DNA of 23,660 nt from DATLXU01 sp035575515 (GTDB lineage: Bacteria > Acidobacteriota > Blastocatellia > UBA7656), in assembly GCA_035575515.1 (NCBI GenBank), contig DATLXU010000032.1:1-23660 (forward strand), in the 5' to 3' direction. This document shows, one piece after another, positions 15,719 through 23,262 of this stretch; positions within the stretch are counted from its first letter, which is position 1, and the number at the start of each line of letters is the position of its first letter. The notes below the pieces were generated by a model. The model saw only the letters and a program-made list of their open reading frames with translations. It ran no database searches and had not been told where the DNA came from. The position numbers and the translations under genes are program-made.

Positions 15719-16420
15719 TCATTTGGGTGAGCCTCCAGGTCCTGCATCAACGAAAGGGTACATCGGGAAGATCCCCTTCGCACATTCGGGGCAGACAGTC
15801 TGGGTGAACGTGGCCTCAGAGTGGTCGCTGATAAAAGTCTCGAACTCATTCCAGCGGCCTTTCTGGTCGCGGATTTTTTTGCAATGAGGACAAACCGGCA
15901 GCAGGCCGCTCATGACCTGTATTCTCGTCAAAGCCCCCTTTAGCTCGCCGATCAATTTCTCATTTTCCTCCGCGATTCTCTTGCGCTCCGATACCTCAGA
16001 CTGCAACTCTTCATTACTTCGGGTCAACTCGGCAGTCCGCTCCGCCACGCGCGACTCTAACTCCTCGTTGGCGGCTCTCAACCTCTCTTCGGCGCGCCGG
16101 CGAGTCTCGTTCAACGAGTTGATCAAGACTGACACCATAACGAACAAAGCAAGCCACGCGACGCCGTTGAGCTCGCTCACCCATATTGAATATATCGGAA
16201 CAAGGAAGAAATAACTGAAGCAAACTACTGAGAGCAATGCTGCAAGAAGACCGGCGCGTAAGCCGCCGTACCGCGCGCTGACCATCACCGCTGCCAAAAA
16301 TAGAATAGAATATCCGAGTTGCATTACAGGCCGAAGCAGCAGCGTAAACAGCAGAGCAGCGGCAACTGTTAATAAGGCGAGACCGTAGGTGAATGAATGC
16401 GACTGTAAGGGTTTAAGCAT
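15719..16420 (-). CDS. DUF4118-type membrane protein with coiled coil and paired-CxxC tail, no kinase domain
   Basis: The 233-residue protein has four hydrophobic helices in the first 100 residues (about 12-30, 37-49, 56-75 and 86-102). The pattern is that of the DUF4118 membrane domain of KdpD and related sensors. A charged coiled coil follows (about 103-165, with ERLRAANEELESRVAERTAEL). The C-terminus, roughly 173-219, is LLPVCPHCKKIRD, RWNEFETFISDHSEA and VCPECAKGIFP, with cysteines at 177, 180, 210 and 213. This tail is often seen at the end of PAS or receiver-domain signalling proteins and may bind a metal. No histidine-kinase, GGDEF or receiver domain is present, so the protein may sense or act as a partner only. 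A GGTGATC lies near the ribosome-site position before ATG 16420. Confidence 0.82.
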   Translation of the reverse strand: MLKPLQSHSFTYGLALLTVAAALLFTLLLRPVMQLGYSILFLAAVMVSARYGGLRAGLLAALLSVVCFSYFFLVPIYSIWVSELNGVAWLALFVMVSVLINSLNETRRRAEERLRAANEELESRVAERTAELTRSNEELQSEVSERKRIAEENEKLIGELKGALTRIQVMSGLLPVCPHCKKIRDQKGRWNEFETFISDHSEATFTQTVCPECAKGIFPMYPFVDAGPGGSPK

Positions 16421-16463
16421 GATTTACTAGATCACCATATCGCCCACAGCATCCACGTGGCTG

Positions 16464-16469
16464 ATTATA
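16464..16469 (-). promoter_or_regulatory. Candidate -10 box for the DUF4118 gene
   Basis: A perfect TATAAT reads on the minus strand 44 bases upstream of ATG 16420. The expected -35 position (TAGAAT, 16492-16487) matches TTGACA at only three of six bases, so the assignment rests on the -10 box and its location between the two genes. Confidence 0.35.
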
Positions 16470-16489
16470 ACCAAAACCGTGTCGTCATT

Positions 16490-17116
16490 CTACAGATTCT
16501 CCCGTTGTTTCCTTCGGCGGCTCTTGTTCGTCCGTAAGCAAGCAGGCTCCTCTTGCGCCCGCGAGAGATGCTCGTCAAGCTCGTCGTTCAACTCCTCGTA
16601 AACCGATTGTGAAAGCATGCCTTCCCGGACCCGCTCTGCGAGGCGAGACTTTTTTACGTCAATCAGGTGGCTGTGAATGCGACGGGTCTGCTGCCGCTCA
16701 AGAACTCTATCCGTCATATAATACCTGGCCATGCGACCTTGCTCCTCCTGCACCTGAGATAATTCTGATTCCAGCGCTTTGTAAACGCGCTCGGTGATGA
16801 CGCCGCGCTTTCTGAGCGCGCCCAGTTCGGCCCGCAGCCGCCGACTCGGCCAACAGAGAGAGATGGGCAGGATATTCTCCCGCAGGCAGTCTAGTTTCAG
16901 ATTCCAGGCGGCCTCGAAGAGCAGGGCGGGCAAGAAGATTAACGTTATCAGCTCCGGCGATATGTGAACTGCCGGCAGGAAGTGCATGGAGATGATCATC
17001 AAGCCGACGACCAGCATCAGCGTGTACGGGACGCGCACCCATTTTGCGGCCATCGCCACGCCCGAAGCAATCAGCAGAAGAAGAATGAAAAACCGATATG
17101 GCAAAATGCGTGTCAT
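16490..17116 (-). pseudogene. Internally deleted CPA1-type Na+/H+ antiporter (N-terminus joined to cytoplasmic tail)
   Basis: Residues 1-87 look like the start of a CPA1/NhaP-type antiporter: a first hydrophobic segment FFILLLLIASGVAMAAKW, then VRVPYTLMLVVGLMI, and the family hallmark LIFLPALLFEAAWNLKLDCLREN with PISL. The sequence then jumps, at about residue 88 (near base 16855), to a charged helical tail, PSRRLRAELGALRKRGVITERVYKALESEL, which resembles the cytoplasmic C-terminal region of such proteins. The intervening helices and ion-binding aspartates of the core are absent, so 208 residues stand where the family usually has over 500. The frame is intact, so a short protein could still be made, but transport by the usual mechanism seems impossible. 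A GGA lies before ATG 17116. An assembly artefact or a real small protein are alternatives. Confidence 0.65.
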
Positions 17117-17187
17117 TCATTCCAGAGAATCTTTCAGGCTCCGCTCACACCATAGCTGGTTCGCAACATTGCCGCCCTCTTACGAAG

Positions 17188-17272
17188 TTGCGCGGGGGAA
17201 GCCTCCCGCTTTAGCAGCATCGCTCTCACAGGGCCGGACAGGCCCACAGGCTTTGGAGAAGGTTGCTTCTCC
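17188..17272. repeat. Cluster of three small hairpins between membrane genes
   Basis: Three consecutive hairpins occupy the gap after the DUF389 gene: GCGGGGG/CCTCCCGC near 17188-17205, GGGCC-GGACA-GGCCC (17231-17245) and the perfect GGAGAAG-GTTG-CTTCTCC (17255-17272). They may stop or stabilise the DUF389 transcript on the minus strand, but no T-run follows. The series also resembles a dispersed intergenic repeat. Confidence 0.4.
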
Positions 17273-17312
17273 CGACGACCCAGGAATCCCCTCGCACAAG
17301 CTGCGGGGAGTG

Positions 17313-19088
17313 TCAATGAGACTCGTCAGCGATTCTCAACATGATCGCAACTGTCCGAGTTGAATCTGAACCCATAATAACAGTGGTTCTATCCGGTGCG
17401 ATTCCAAAGCTTGAAGCAAGGAACTCCTGAACGGCTTTCGCTCGCTCGTCGGCTATCGCCCCACCTTCCGCCTTTTCTGCGTTTCCGATAATCTCTACTT
17501 TCAGCTTCGGATGATTAATGAGCAGGTTTCCTAGCCTTTCGAGCGAACTCTTCTCCGCGTCCGGCAGGTCAGACTTTTTACGATCAAAGTTCAGTTGGGC
17601 GAACAGTGTCGGGATCCTGTCGAATCTCACGACTGCCGCGGGGAAGTCAAAGCGCGACCGGATGTCGGCAATAATGAGCGACTGAGCATCGGGGGCCATG
17701 TCATGGTCGCCGAGATAGCTAATCTCTACAGCCATCGGCTCTGCCGGGCCGGTTGTTACCCTGTAAGATATTAGCAGGGCTGAGGGAGGGAGCCGCACCT
17801 GTTCGAATTCTGCTTCGACTGCTTTGAGAAAACTGGTTTGCAGTTGAGCAATGGTCGGCGGAGCCTCGACAGGTTTTTCATCACGAGCCTTCGCGGCGAT
17901 CTCGGCGGAAGCCGTCGGAATCTCGACGAGTTGTAATGCCACCGCCTGCGCGGGTCTTGCCAGTCGGGCGGAAATCAGCCGGGTGTATTCGGCCTTCTCA
18001 GAATTCGTGTACGGCTTGCTTGTGAACACTCGAAGATAAAGCCCCAGCTTCCCTTCCTGCTCCGTAACTGAAAGCTGGTCTATATAAGATCGCGGCTCAC
18101 CGGTTGGCATGCGGGCGAAGTTCTGTTGCCACAGTTCGGTCGCCGCTTGCCTGATGTTGTTTTCCCATTGCTGATGTGCGATCTCTTGTTTTAGGCGGCT
18201 GAAGGATTCGTTGAGGGGAATCAATAAGATCAGGATGGGGATGAGGATCATCAGGAAGCGACCCGGGAGGCTGCCGATCTTTCTAGCCCTTTCCGACAGC
18301 GGGAAATGCCCGAACACGCTTCTGACCCATTCGGTCTCTTTATCTTTGCTTCGCCATTGCTTTACCCCTTCTCTGACCCCGCGGGTGTCAATGTGCAGGG
18401 CGAGAAAGACGATCATCGCAGTGAAGGTAATGGCGACGAGGTTCGTCAGAAAGAGCAATCCGCCTCCGCGCGCTATTCGCATCCCTTCGGTCCCGGCGAT
18501 GCTCAACGCGATGCCGACGCCGTAGCCTGTCACGCAGAGGGGCGGCATCAAGGCTACCGCAATCGCAACGCCAGGGATCGAAGTAACTATTCCTTTGACC
18601 TCCTTGCAGGTCGCTATCGAGCCTATCGCCCCCGAAAATAGCGCCACGACCAGGTCGAGCGTGTTCGGCTGCGTCCGGGCTGCAATCTCACTGGTCATCT
18701 CTTTGAAAGGCAGCAAAGTCACAAGAAAGACCGCAAACGCTACGGCGACCAGACAGCTCAAAGCGAGGCTTACGACGGCGCGCAGCCCTAGAATAATGTC
18801 ACCTGCCGCAAGCGAAAGCCCGGCGGCGAGTATCGGCCCCATCAGGGGTGATATGAGCATCGCCCCTATGATGACCGCCGGGCTGTTGAGGATCAATCCG
18901 AGCGTGGCTATCCCGGCTGCGAAAAGTATTTGTGTCCAGTAGGCGGGGTCGAGCAGCGTCGCCGACTTCGACAAGTCAATGTATATCTCCTGTTTCCGCT
19001 GCGGGCCGACGCCCAGGCTGCTTGCAAACCTGTCACGAAGACTGAAACGACTGTGCAGCGCCGCCTCTGCGCTTTCAGCTTTACTCAT
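17313..19088 (-). CDS. DUF389 membrane protein fused to an OmpA-like C-terminal domain
   Basis: The 591-residue product starts at ATG 19088 with GAGGAT about seven bases upstream. Residues 45-235 match the DUF389 membrane domain: SPAVIIGAMLISPLMGPILA (69-88), then helices around 104-126, 143-160, 170-200 and 210-232. CKEVKGIVTSIPGVAIAVALMPPL is a typical stretch. Another helix lies at about 277-292. A long soluble region follows, and the last roughly 110 residues (VVRFDRIPTLFAQLNFDR, ERAKAVQEFLASSFGIAPDRTTVI) read like an OmpA/MotB peptidoglycan-associating domain. Its core residues are only partly kept. DUF389 proteins have no settled biochemical role. The fusion suggests anchoring to the cell wall or sensing envelope state, which is inference. 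It sits between a CLC antiporter and a broken Na+/H+ antiporter gene. Confidence 0.82.
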   Translation of the reverse strand: MSKAESAEAALHSRFSLRDRFASSLGVGPQRKQEIYIDLSKSATLLDPAYWTQILFAAGIATLGLILNSPAVIIGAMLISPLMGPILAAGLSLAAGDIILGLRAVVSLALSCLVAVAFAVFLVTLLPFKEMTSEIAARTQPNTLDLVVALFSGAIGSIATCKEVKGIVTSIPGVAIAVALMPPLCVTGYGVGIALSIAGTEGMRIARGGGLLFLTNLVAITFTAMIVFLALHIDTRGVREGVKQWRSKDKETEWVRSVFGHFPLSERARKIGSLPGRFLMILIPILILLIPLNESFSRLKQEIAHQQWENNIRQAATELWQQNFARMPTGEPRSYIDQLSVTEQEGKLGLYLRVFTSKPYTNSEKAEYTRLISARLARPAQAVALQLVEIPTASAEIAAKARDEKPVEAPPTIAQLQTSFLKAVEAEFEQVRLPPSALLISYRVTTGPAEPMAVEISYLGDHDMAPDAQSLIIADIRSRFDFPAAVVRFDRIPTLFAQLNFDRKKSDLPDAEKSSLERLGNLLINHPKLKVEIIGNAEKAEGGAIADERAKAVQEFLASSFGIAPDRTTVIMGSDSTRTVAIMLRIADESH

Positions 19089-19103
19089 AATATCATCCTC
19101 TGC

Positions 19104-19113
19104 TTGTATACAA
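19104..19113 (-). promoter_or_regulatory. Candidate operator or promoter palindrome upstream of the DUF389 gene
   Basis: The perfect 10-base palindrome TTGTATACAA lies 16 bases before the DUF389 start and contains a TATAC that could act as a -10 core. Its closeness to the ribosome site would leave a very short leader. Support is the sequence symmetry and position only. Confidence 0.25.
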
Positions 19114-19133
19114 TCGCAAGCTGATCCTATCGG

Positions 19134-19277
19134 TAGTGGGGTAATGGTGAGTTGAAAGTTGTAGGGGCAGGGCTTGTCCCTGTCCGAATTGGCCGAAGGC
19201 CAATGACACAGATTCGCAATCAGCCAATTCGTTTTCGGCCTCTGTTCCTTCCTCTACACATTATTACCCCACCACTA
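19134..19277. repeat. MITE-like intergenic element with terminal inverted repeats and inner hairpins
   Basis: The ends are TAGTGGGGTAAT (19134-19145) and ATTACCCCACCACTA (19263-19277), which are inverted copies apart from a three-base insertion. Between them are GGGCAGGG/CCCTGTCC with a 5-base loop (near 19165-19184), the perfect ATTGGCC-GAA-GGCCAAT (19188-19204), and CGAATTGGC (19185-19193) with its exact inverse GCCAATTCG (19223-19231), which can pair as an alternative. No coding frame is present. The size of about 144 bases and the terminal repeats suggest a non-autonomous mobile element. Confidence 0.55.
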
Positions 19278-19310
19278 TCCTATCACGCGGCCATGTCCGG
19301 AAGAATATGC

Positions 19311-21119
19311 TCAACGCTGTGGCGCAGTCGAGTCGTCTCGGTCATCAGACTCCGACAAGGCCGCAGCAACGTCGTGCATGGTTATTATGCCCAGCAGCTT
19401 GCCCGTGTCTTTCCGGCTGACCACCGGGAGCTGTGATATGCCGTTGCGGCCCAGCTTGAGCAAGGCCACGTCGAGCGTATGATCCGGATGGGCATGCACG
19501 AGATTCTTGTTTGTAATCTCACCGAGCCGTTGGCTGCTCTTGCCCGAAGCGATGGCCCGCTTCAGGTCGTTGAAAGTGCAGAGGCCAACCAGCCGCCCCG
19601 CTTTGTCAACCACCGGATAAGCATGATAGTGACTCGGCAGCGATTGCACATGCTCGAAGGCTTCGGTGACCGAAAGCCCGCTGCCGATCGTGATCACTTC
19701 TTTCGTCATCGCCGCGCTCACCGGCAGCTTCTTCAAAGTTTGCTTCTGCGTGTGGGGCAGGTGTATTCCGTCCTGCAGGAGCAAAGCGTCATAAATAGGC
19801 GTCGGGCTGAGCCGCATCGCCAGCGCGTAGCTCGTGATACTTGCGATCATCAAAGGCAGGATGATCGAATAATTGTTTGTCATCTCGAATATCATGATTA
19901 TTGATGTGACCGGCGCTCGAACTATGCCTGCAAAGACGGCTCCCATGCCTACAAGCGCGAATGCTCCGGGTTGTGTCTGAGGATTCCCAATTATTGATTG
20001 TGTGAGCAAACCAACCGCGCCTCCGATCATTCCACCAACATAGAGTGAAGGACCAAAGATGCCGCCCGATGAGCCGGAACTATACGATAAGACAGTGGCC
20101 GCGAGCTTGAAGATTCCTAAAATGACAACAACTCTTAGCGCGAGACCTCCTTGAAGCTCAACCGAAAGCTGGCCGTAGCCGACTCCAAAGATGCTTGATG
20201 ACTCTGTAAAGAATAATGCAAGCAATCCTACGCCGCCGAGAATCAGGCCGCCCGCTCCGGGCACAGCCCACTGAGGCACAGCTTGCTGCTTGCCAAAGAA
20301 CGCTCTCAGCCGCAGCAAGCTCTCGTTGAAGGCGACGGCTGCAAGCCCCGATAATAGTCCGAGCAGAGCATAGAATATGAGTTCGAGCGCACTGTTGAGC
20401 TTATAAGCTGGGACGCTGAAAAGAGGATGCTCGCCCAGAATAGACCGCTCGATCACTGAAGCAATCACCGCCGCTACGACTATCGAGCCGAGAGGTTTCC
20501 CGGCTGTGTCGCCGAGTATTTCTTCGAGGGTGAAAGTCACTGCGGCAATCGGCGTGTTAAACGCCGCAGCAAGTCCCGCAGCCGCCCCCACAGGTATAAG
20601 GCTCTGAAGGCTCCGCCGCGATACCGCGAGGAGTCTGCCTAGAAAAGAAGCGAGGGCGGCGCATATTTGAACAGTCGGACCTTCCCGGCCCAGACTCGCG
20701 CCCGTGCCGATGTTGAAGGACGCCAAAAACATCTTGCCCCAGATGGCGCGCGCCGGGATGCGTCCGCCATCGAGGTAAAACGCTGTCTTCACCTGCGGTA
20801 TGCCGCTGCCTCTCGCTTCGGGAGCGTAAAAGTAAAGTCCCGCGCCTGCGATCAACCCGCCGATGGCAGGGATGGAAATCACGAGCGGCGCGCGCCACCA
20901 GTTCGGGAGTGCTGCTGCCTTATAGATTATATTGTCCTGGAAAAAATCGAGCAGGAGGTGAAACGAAACGGCGGCCAGTCCACAAACTGCGCCGATGAGC
21001 AGGGTGAGGATGAATATCTTCTGGTGCTCTCGAAGCGGGATGCGGTTGAAAGCTCTACGGGCGCGAATCTGAAGGCGGTACCACTTGCTGTTGCCTCGAC
21101 TTAACTGGCCTGTGTTCAT
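19311..21119 (-). CDS. CLC-family chloride/proton antiporter with C-terminal CBS domain pair
   Basis: The product is 602 residues from ATG 21119; a longer frame from ATG 21173 adds 18 unlikely residues. CLC anion selectivity motifs are all present: GSGIPQVK, GREGPTVQ with the gating glutamate, and GGIFGPSLYVGG. TLEEILGD carries the internal proton glutamate, which points to a Cl-/H+ exchanger rather than a channel. Around ten hydrophobic helices span roughly residues 30-430. Two CBS domains follow, beginning at VSAAMTKEVITIG and LGEITNKNLVHAH, and probably bind an adenine nucleotide to gate transport. The ribosome site before ATG 21119 is poor. A perfect TATAAT lies at 21134-21129 on the minus strand, which would put transcription almost at the ATG. 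The gene likely supports chloride or pH balance, together with the neighbouring membrane genes. Confidence 0.92.
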   Translation of the reverse strand: MNTGQLSRGNSKWYRLQIRARRAFNRIPLREHQKIFILTLLIGAVCGLAAVSFHLLLDFFQDNIIYKAAALPNWWRAPLVISIPAIGGLIAGAGLYFYAPEARGSGIPQVKTAFYLDGGRIPARAIWGKMFLASFNIGTGASLGREGPTVQICAALASFLGRLLAVSRRSLQSLIPVGAAAGLAAAFNTPIAAVTFTLEEILGDTAGKPLGSIVVAAVIASVIERSILGEHPLFSVPAYKLNSALELIFYALLGLLSGLAAVAFNESLLRLRAFFGKQQAVPQWAVPGAGGLILGGVGLLALFFTESSSIFGVGYGQLSVELQGGLALRVVVILGIFKLAATVLSYSSGSSGGIFGPSLYVGGMIGGAVGLLTQSIIGNPQTQPGAFALVGMGAVFAGIVRAPVTSIIMIFEMTNNYSIILPLMIASITSYALAMRLSPTPIYDALLLQDGIHLPHTQKQTLKKLPVSAAMTKEVITIGSGLSVTEAFEHVQSLPSHYHAYPVVDKAGRLVGLCTFNDLKRAIASGKSSQRLGEITNKNLVHAHPDHTLDVALLKLGRNGISQLPVVSRKDTGKLLGIITMHDVAAALSESDDRDDSTAPQR

Positions 21120-21128
21120 AAAGCCATG

Positions 21129-21134
21129 ATTATA
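21129..21134 (-). promoter_or_regulatory. Candidate -10 box just upstream of the CLC start
   Basis: TATAAT reads on the minus strand nine bases before ATG 21119. The -35 region (about 21157-21152, TCGAAT) is weak. If used, transcription would start near 21122 and give a nearly leaderless message, in keeping with the absent ribosome site. Confidence 0.35.
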
Positions 21135-21180
21135 TCGAGACTCTCCGCCATATTCGAGGATGGCACATTTCATTCACAAA

Positions 21181-21212
21181 CCTGCCCGCGCCCTGATGCG
21201 TGCGCGGGCAGG
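21181..21212 (-). terminator. Terminator after the hsp20-grpE-hsp20 operon
   Basis: CCTGCCCGCGC (21181-21191) and GCGCGGGCAGG (21202-21212) make a perfect 11-bp stem around a 10-base loop. Read on the minus strand it lies 54 bases after the TAA of the second hsp20 gene and is followed by TTTGT, a short U tract. It separates the heat-shock operon from the CLC gene, which supports a start for the latter downstream of the hairpin. Confidence 0.65.
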
Positions 21213-21266
21213 CCGGATGTTCAAGAGGGTGCTCTTACCGCTTGCGCGCTTCGTGCGGGCGTGGCG

Positions 21267-21893
21267 TTATTTGCTCTTGCCCGTCGTGACAGCTTGCGAT
21301 TGCCCACCGCCCGTTTCAATCGGTATCTCGCGCCGATTCGTCTTGCGCTCGGGAACGGGCATTGAGACTTCGAGCACTCCGTTGTTGAAGCTTGCGCGCA
21401 CCTGCTCGGCGTTCGCATCTTCAGGCAGCGGCACTAAGCGATAGAACCTGCCGTAGCTGCGCTCCGAGCGGTAGAAGCTTTCGCCCTTCTCTTCGTGTTC
21501 GCGCTTGCGCTCGCCTTGAATTATCAGCCCGTCGTCGGTCATCTCAACTTTCACATCTTCCTTGTTCAAGCCGGGCAGCTCCGCGCGGACCACGAAATTG
21601 CCGTCGCGCTCGAAGACTTCTATCGCAGGAGTCCATACGTCCATTTCGCCGCTGCCGAAGCCGCGCATAAGCCCGAAGCTCTCGAACGCGCGGTCCATCT
21701 CATCTGTGAACCTGCGCATCAGCTCAAACGGGCTTGCCGTGAAAAAGTCGCGCGGGCTTAACGAGAACAGCGACGGAAAGTACGAGCCTCGAGGCGCAAG
21801 CCCGCCGCCTGTTTGCCTCGTCTGCATCGCGCCCGTTGACTGTTCATTCCTCTGTTCTGAACCTTGAGTCTTCTTCACATCTATCTCTGCCAT
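21267..21893 (-). CDS. hsp20: Small heat shock protein, Hsp20/alpha-crystallin family, with long N-terminal arm
   Basis: I place the start at ATG 21893 behind a very strong GGGAGGTGATT ribosome site, giving 208 residues; the longer frame to 22037 runs back into grpE. An N-terminal disordered arm of about 50 residues rich in Gln, Gly and Thr precedes the family's usual N-terminal region (SPFELMRRFTDEMDRAFESF). The alpha-crystallin domain spans about 85-180, with WTPAIEVFERDGNFVVRAELPG and the conserved GVLEVSMPVP (172-181). The C-terminal IPI (190-192) matches the I-x-I motif that joins dimers into oligomers. Proteins of this type hold unfolding proteins for DnaK. It is the last gene of the heat-shock operon, 70 bases after grpE. 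Confidence 0.93.
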   Translation of the reverse strand: MAEIDVKKTQGSEQRNEQSTGAMQTRQTGGGLAPRGSYFPSLFSLSPRDFFTASPFELMRRFTDEMDRAFESFGLMRGFGSGEMDVWTPAIEVFERDGNFVVRAELPGLNKEDVKVEMTDDGLIIQGERKREHEEKGESFYRSERSYGRFYRLVPLPEDANAEQVRASFNNGVLEVSMPVPERKTNRREIPIETGGGQSQAVTTGKSK

Positions 21894-21963
21894 ATTAATC
21901 ACCTCCCTATTGACGTTACGACCGTCGCAAAGCACGGCTTGCAGGCCGCGACCAACTGAGCAG

Positions 21964-22449
21964 CTACGCCGCCACTCTGACCCGCGCGGGGCGCAACACT
22001 TCGTCGCCCCAGCGATAGCCGCGCTGCAACTCGTCAATTACCAATCCCGGTTCGCTATTACTATTTTCGACCATACCGACAGCCTCGTGCAACTGCGGGT
22101 TGAATCTCTGCCCGACGCTCTCGAAGCGCGTCACGCCCTGCGCCTCAAGCAGCGCGAGCAACATTCTGTGAATCGCCTTCAGCCCTTCGGATAAACTCTT
22201 CGGGGCTTCGCTCGCGTGTTCGAATGCGCGGTCAAAATTATCAACGACCTCAAGCAGCGACATCACAAGCTCGCGCTTGCCTATGCGAGCGGCAGCAGCC
22301 CGCTCGCGCTCGACCCGCCTTCGGAAGTTATCGAAGTCGGCGAGCGCGCGCAGGTACATCTCATGCTCTTGGCGCAATTCCTCTTTGAGCCGTTCGATTT
22401 CAGCTTCGGCTGTTGCCGCCACGCCGTTCGTTTCTGCCGCTGTATCCAT
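21964..22449 (-). CDS. grpE: GrpE nucleotide exchange factor of DnaK
   Basis: From ATG 22449, with GAGGCGG just upstream, the product is 161 residues. An ATG at 22488 would add 13 residues but lacks a good ribosome site. After a short variable start come the long coiled-coil helix (about 15-60, with DFDNFRRRVERER) and the four-helix-bundle and beta domain with the family signature FNPQLHEAVGMVEN and LQRGYRWGDEVLRPARVRV near the end. GrpE dimers release ADP from DnaK and act as a thermosensor in several bacteria. No dnaK or dnaJ lies in the window; here grpE is sandwiched between two hsp20 genes, an uncommon order. Confidence 0.95.
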   Translation of the reverse strand: MDTAAETNGVAATAEAEIERLKEELRQEHEMYLRALADFDNFRRRVERERAAAARIGKRELVMSLLEVVDNFDRAFEHASEAPKSLSEGLKAIHRMLLALLEAQGVTRFESVGQRFNPQLHEAVGMVENSNSEPGLVIDELQRGYRWGDEVLRPARVRVAA

Positions 22450-22542
22450 AATGCCGCCTCTATCTTTGCCTCGCCTTCGCGTCACCACATCTCTGTTACT
22501 TGAACGCGCACAGCTTGCGCCATAAGCCCGAGCGCCCGCTTC

Positions 22543-22591
22543 GCACAGGCCGGGCCGCGCTGGAACCCATCCACGGCCTCAAAGCCTGTGC
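22543..22591 (-). other. Inverted repeat between hsp20 and grpE
   Basis: GCACAGGC (22543-22550) and GCCTGTGC (22584-22591) are exact inverse copies separated by 33 bases. They lie after the hsp20 stop and before the grpE start on the minus strand. They could form a message-processing or stabilising hairpin that sets different levels of the two proteins. No T-run follows, so termination is less likely. Confidence 0.35.
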
Positions 22592-22604
22592 CGAGCCGCA
22601 TGCA

Positions 22605-23045
22605 TTAGCTGATCTTTATCTGCTTTGGTTTCGCTTCGGGCTTCTTCGGCAGCGTCAGGCGCAGAACGCCATCCTTGTACTCGGCGTTGATGTTGTTCGT
22701 GTCAACGTTGGCCGGGATGGTGAAGCTGCGCAGGAAGTTGCCGTAGCTGCACTCGACGCGGTGATAGTTGTCGCGGTCCTCATGCGCGAGTTGGCGCGAA
22801 CCGCTTATGCTGAGCGTGTTGTTCTCTACGCTCACATGTATGTCGTTCTTGTTAACGCCCGGCAGGTCAACCCACAGTTCAACGGACTCCGGCGACTCGT
22901 AGATGTCGCAGGTCGGGGCCCACGCTCCCGTAGTGAGTGCCTGCTCGCCCAAAGTCGGGAACGTTTCGCGGAAGAGTTGATTGATGCGATTCTGCATGTT
23001 GGTCAACTCACGGAACGGATCAAGCCTCATTACAGCAGTTGCCAT
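22605..23045 (-). CDS. hsp20: Small heat shock protein, Hsp20/alpha-crystallin family
   Basis: The start is ATG 23045, seven bases after GGAGGTGAA; a GTG three codons upstream is less likely. The 146 residues have the usual length. A short N-terminal region (MRLDPFRELTNMQNRINQLF) is followed by the alpha-crystallin domain at about 42-135, with WAPTCDIYESPESVELWVDLPGV and the conserved GVLRLTLPK (126-134), then an IKI near the C-terminus. It differs clearly from the 208-residue Hsp20 encoded downstream, so the two are not a recent duplication and may have separate partners or co-assemble. It is the first gene of the operon, facing groES across a 453-base gap. Confidence 0.94.
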   Translation of the reverse strand: MATAVMRLDPFRELTNMQNRINQLFRETFPTLGEQALTTGAWAPTCDIYESPESVELWVDLPGVNKNDIHVSVENNTLSISGSRQLAHEDRDNYHRVECSYGNFLRSFTIPANVDTNNINAEYKDGVLRLTLPKKPEAKPKQIKIS

Positions 23046-23095
23046 ACGATTCACCTCCTAAAGTTTGTCTTGCGATCAAAGGTCTCTCATCCGCT

Positions 23096-23111
23096 TTTTG
23101 AATTTTCAAAA
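23096..23111. promoter_or_regulatory. Candidate operator upstream of the hsp20 operon
   Basis: TTTTGAA and TTCAAAA are separated by two bases, a 7-bp palindrome about 50 bases before the first hsp20 start. It could bind a dimeric repressor or, on the minus strand, place a TTTTGAAA-like -35 element. Support is position and symmetry only. Confidence 0.35.
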
Positions 23112-23262
23112 GATATGCCATGCGATGAGCCGTCTGCGTGGCGATTTGGCGAAGCCGAATGTGCAAGGCGCGACGGGCAAAGAAAGTGAAAAGTTTTTAA
23201 GGGTTTGGCCCTGTGTTGACTCTCAATTGAAACAGGAGAAGCCATTAGCTTGGCAGCTTTCG

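Noticed and set aside
21894..22037. Upstream extension of the second hsp20 frame
   Set aside because: It overlaps grpE, while an excellent GGGAGGTGATT ribosome site fixes ATG 21893.
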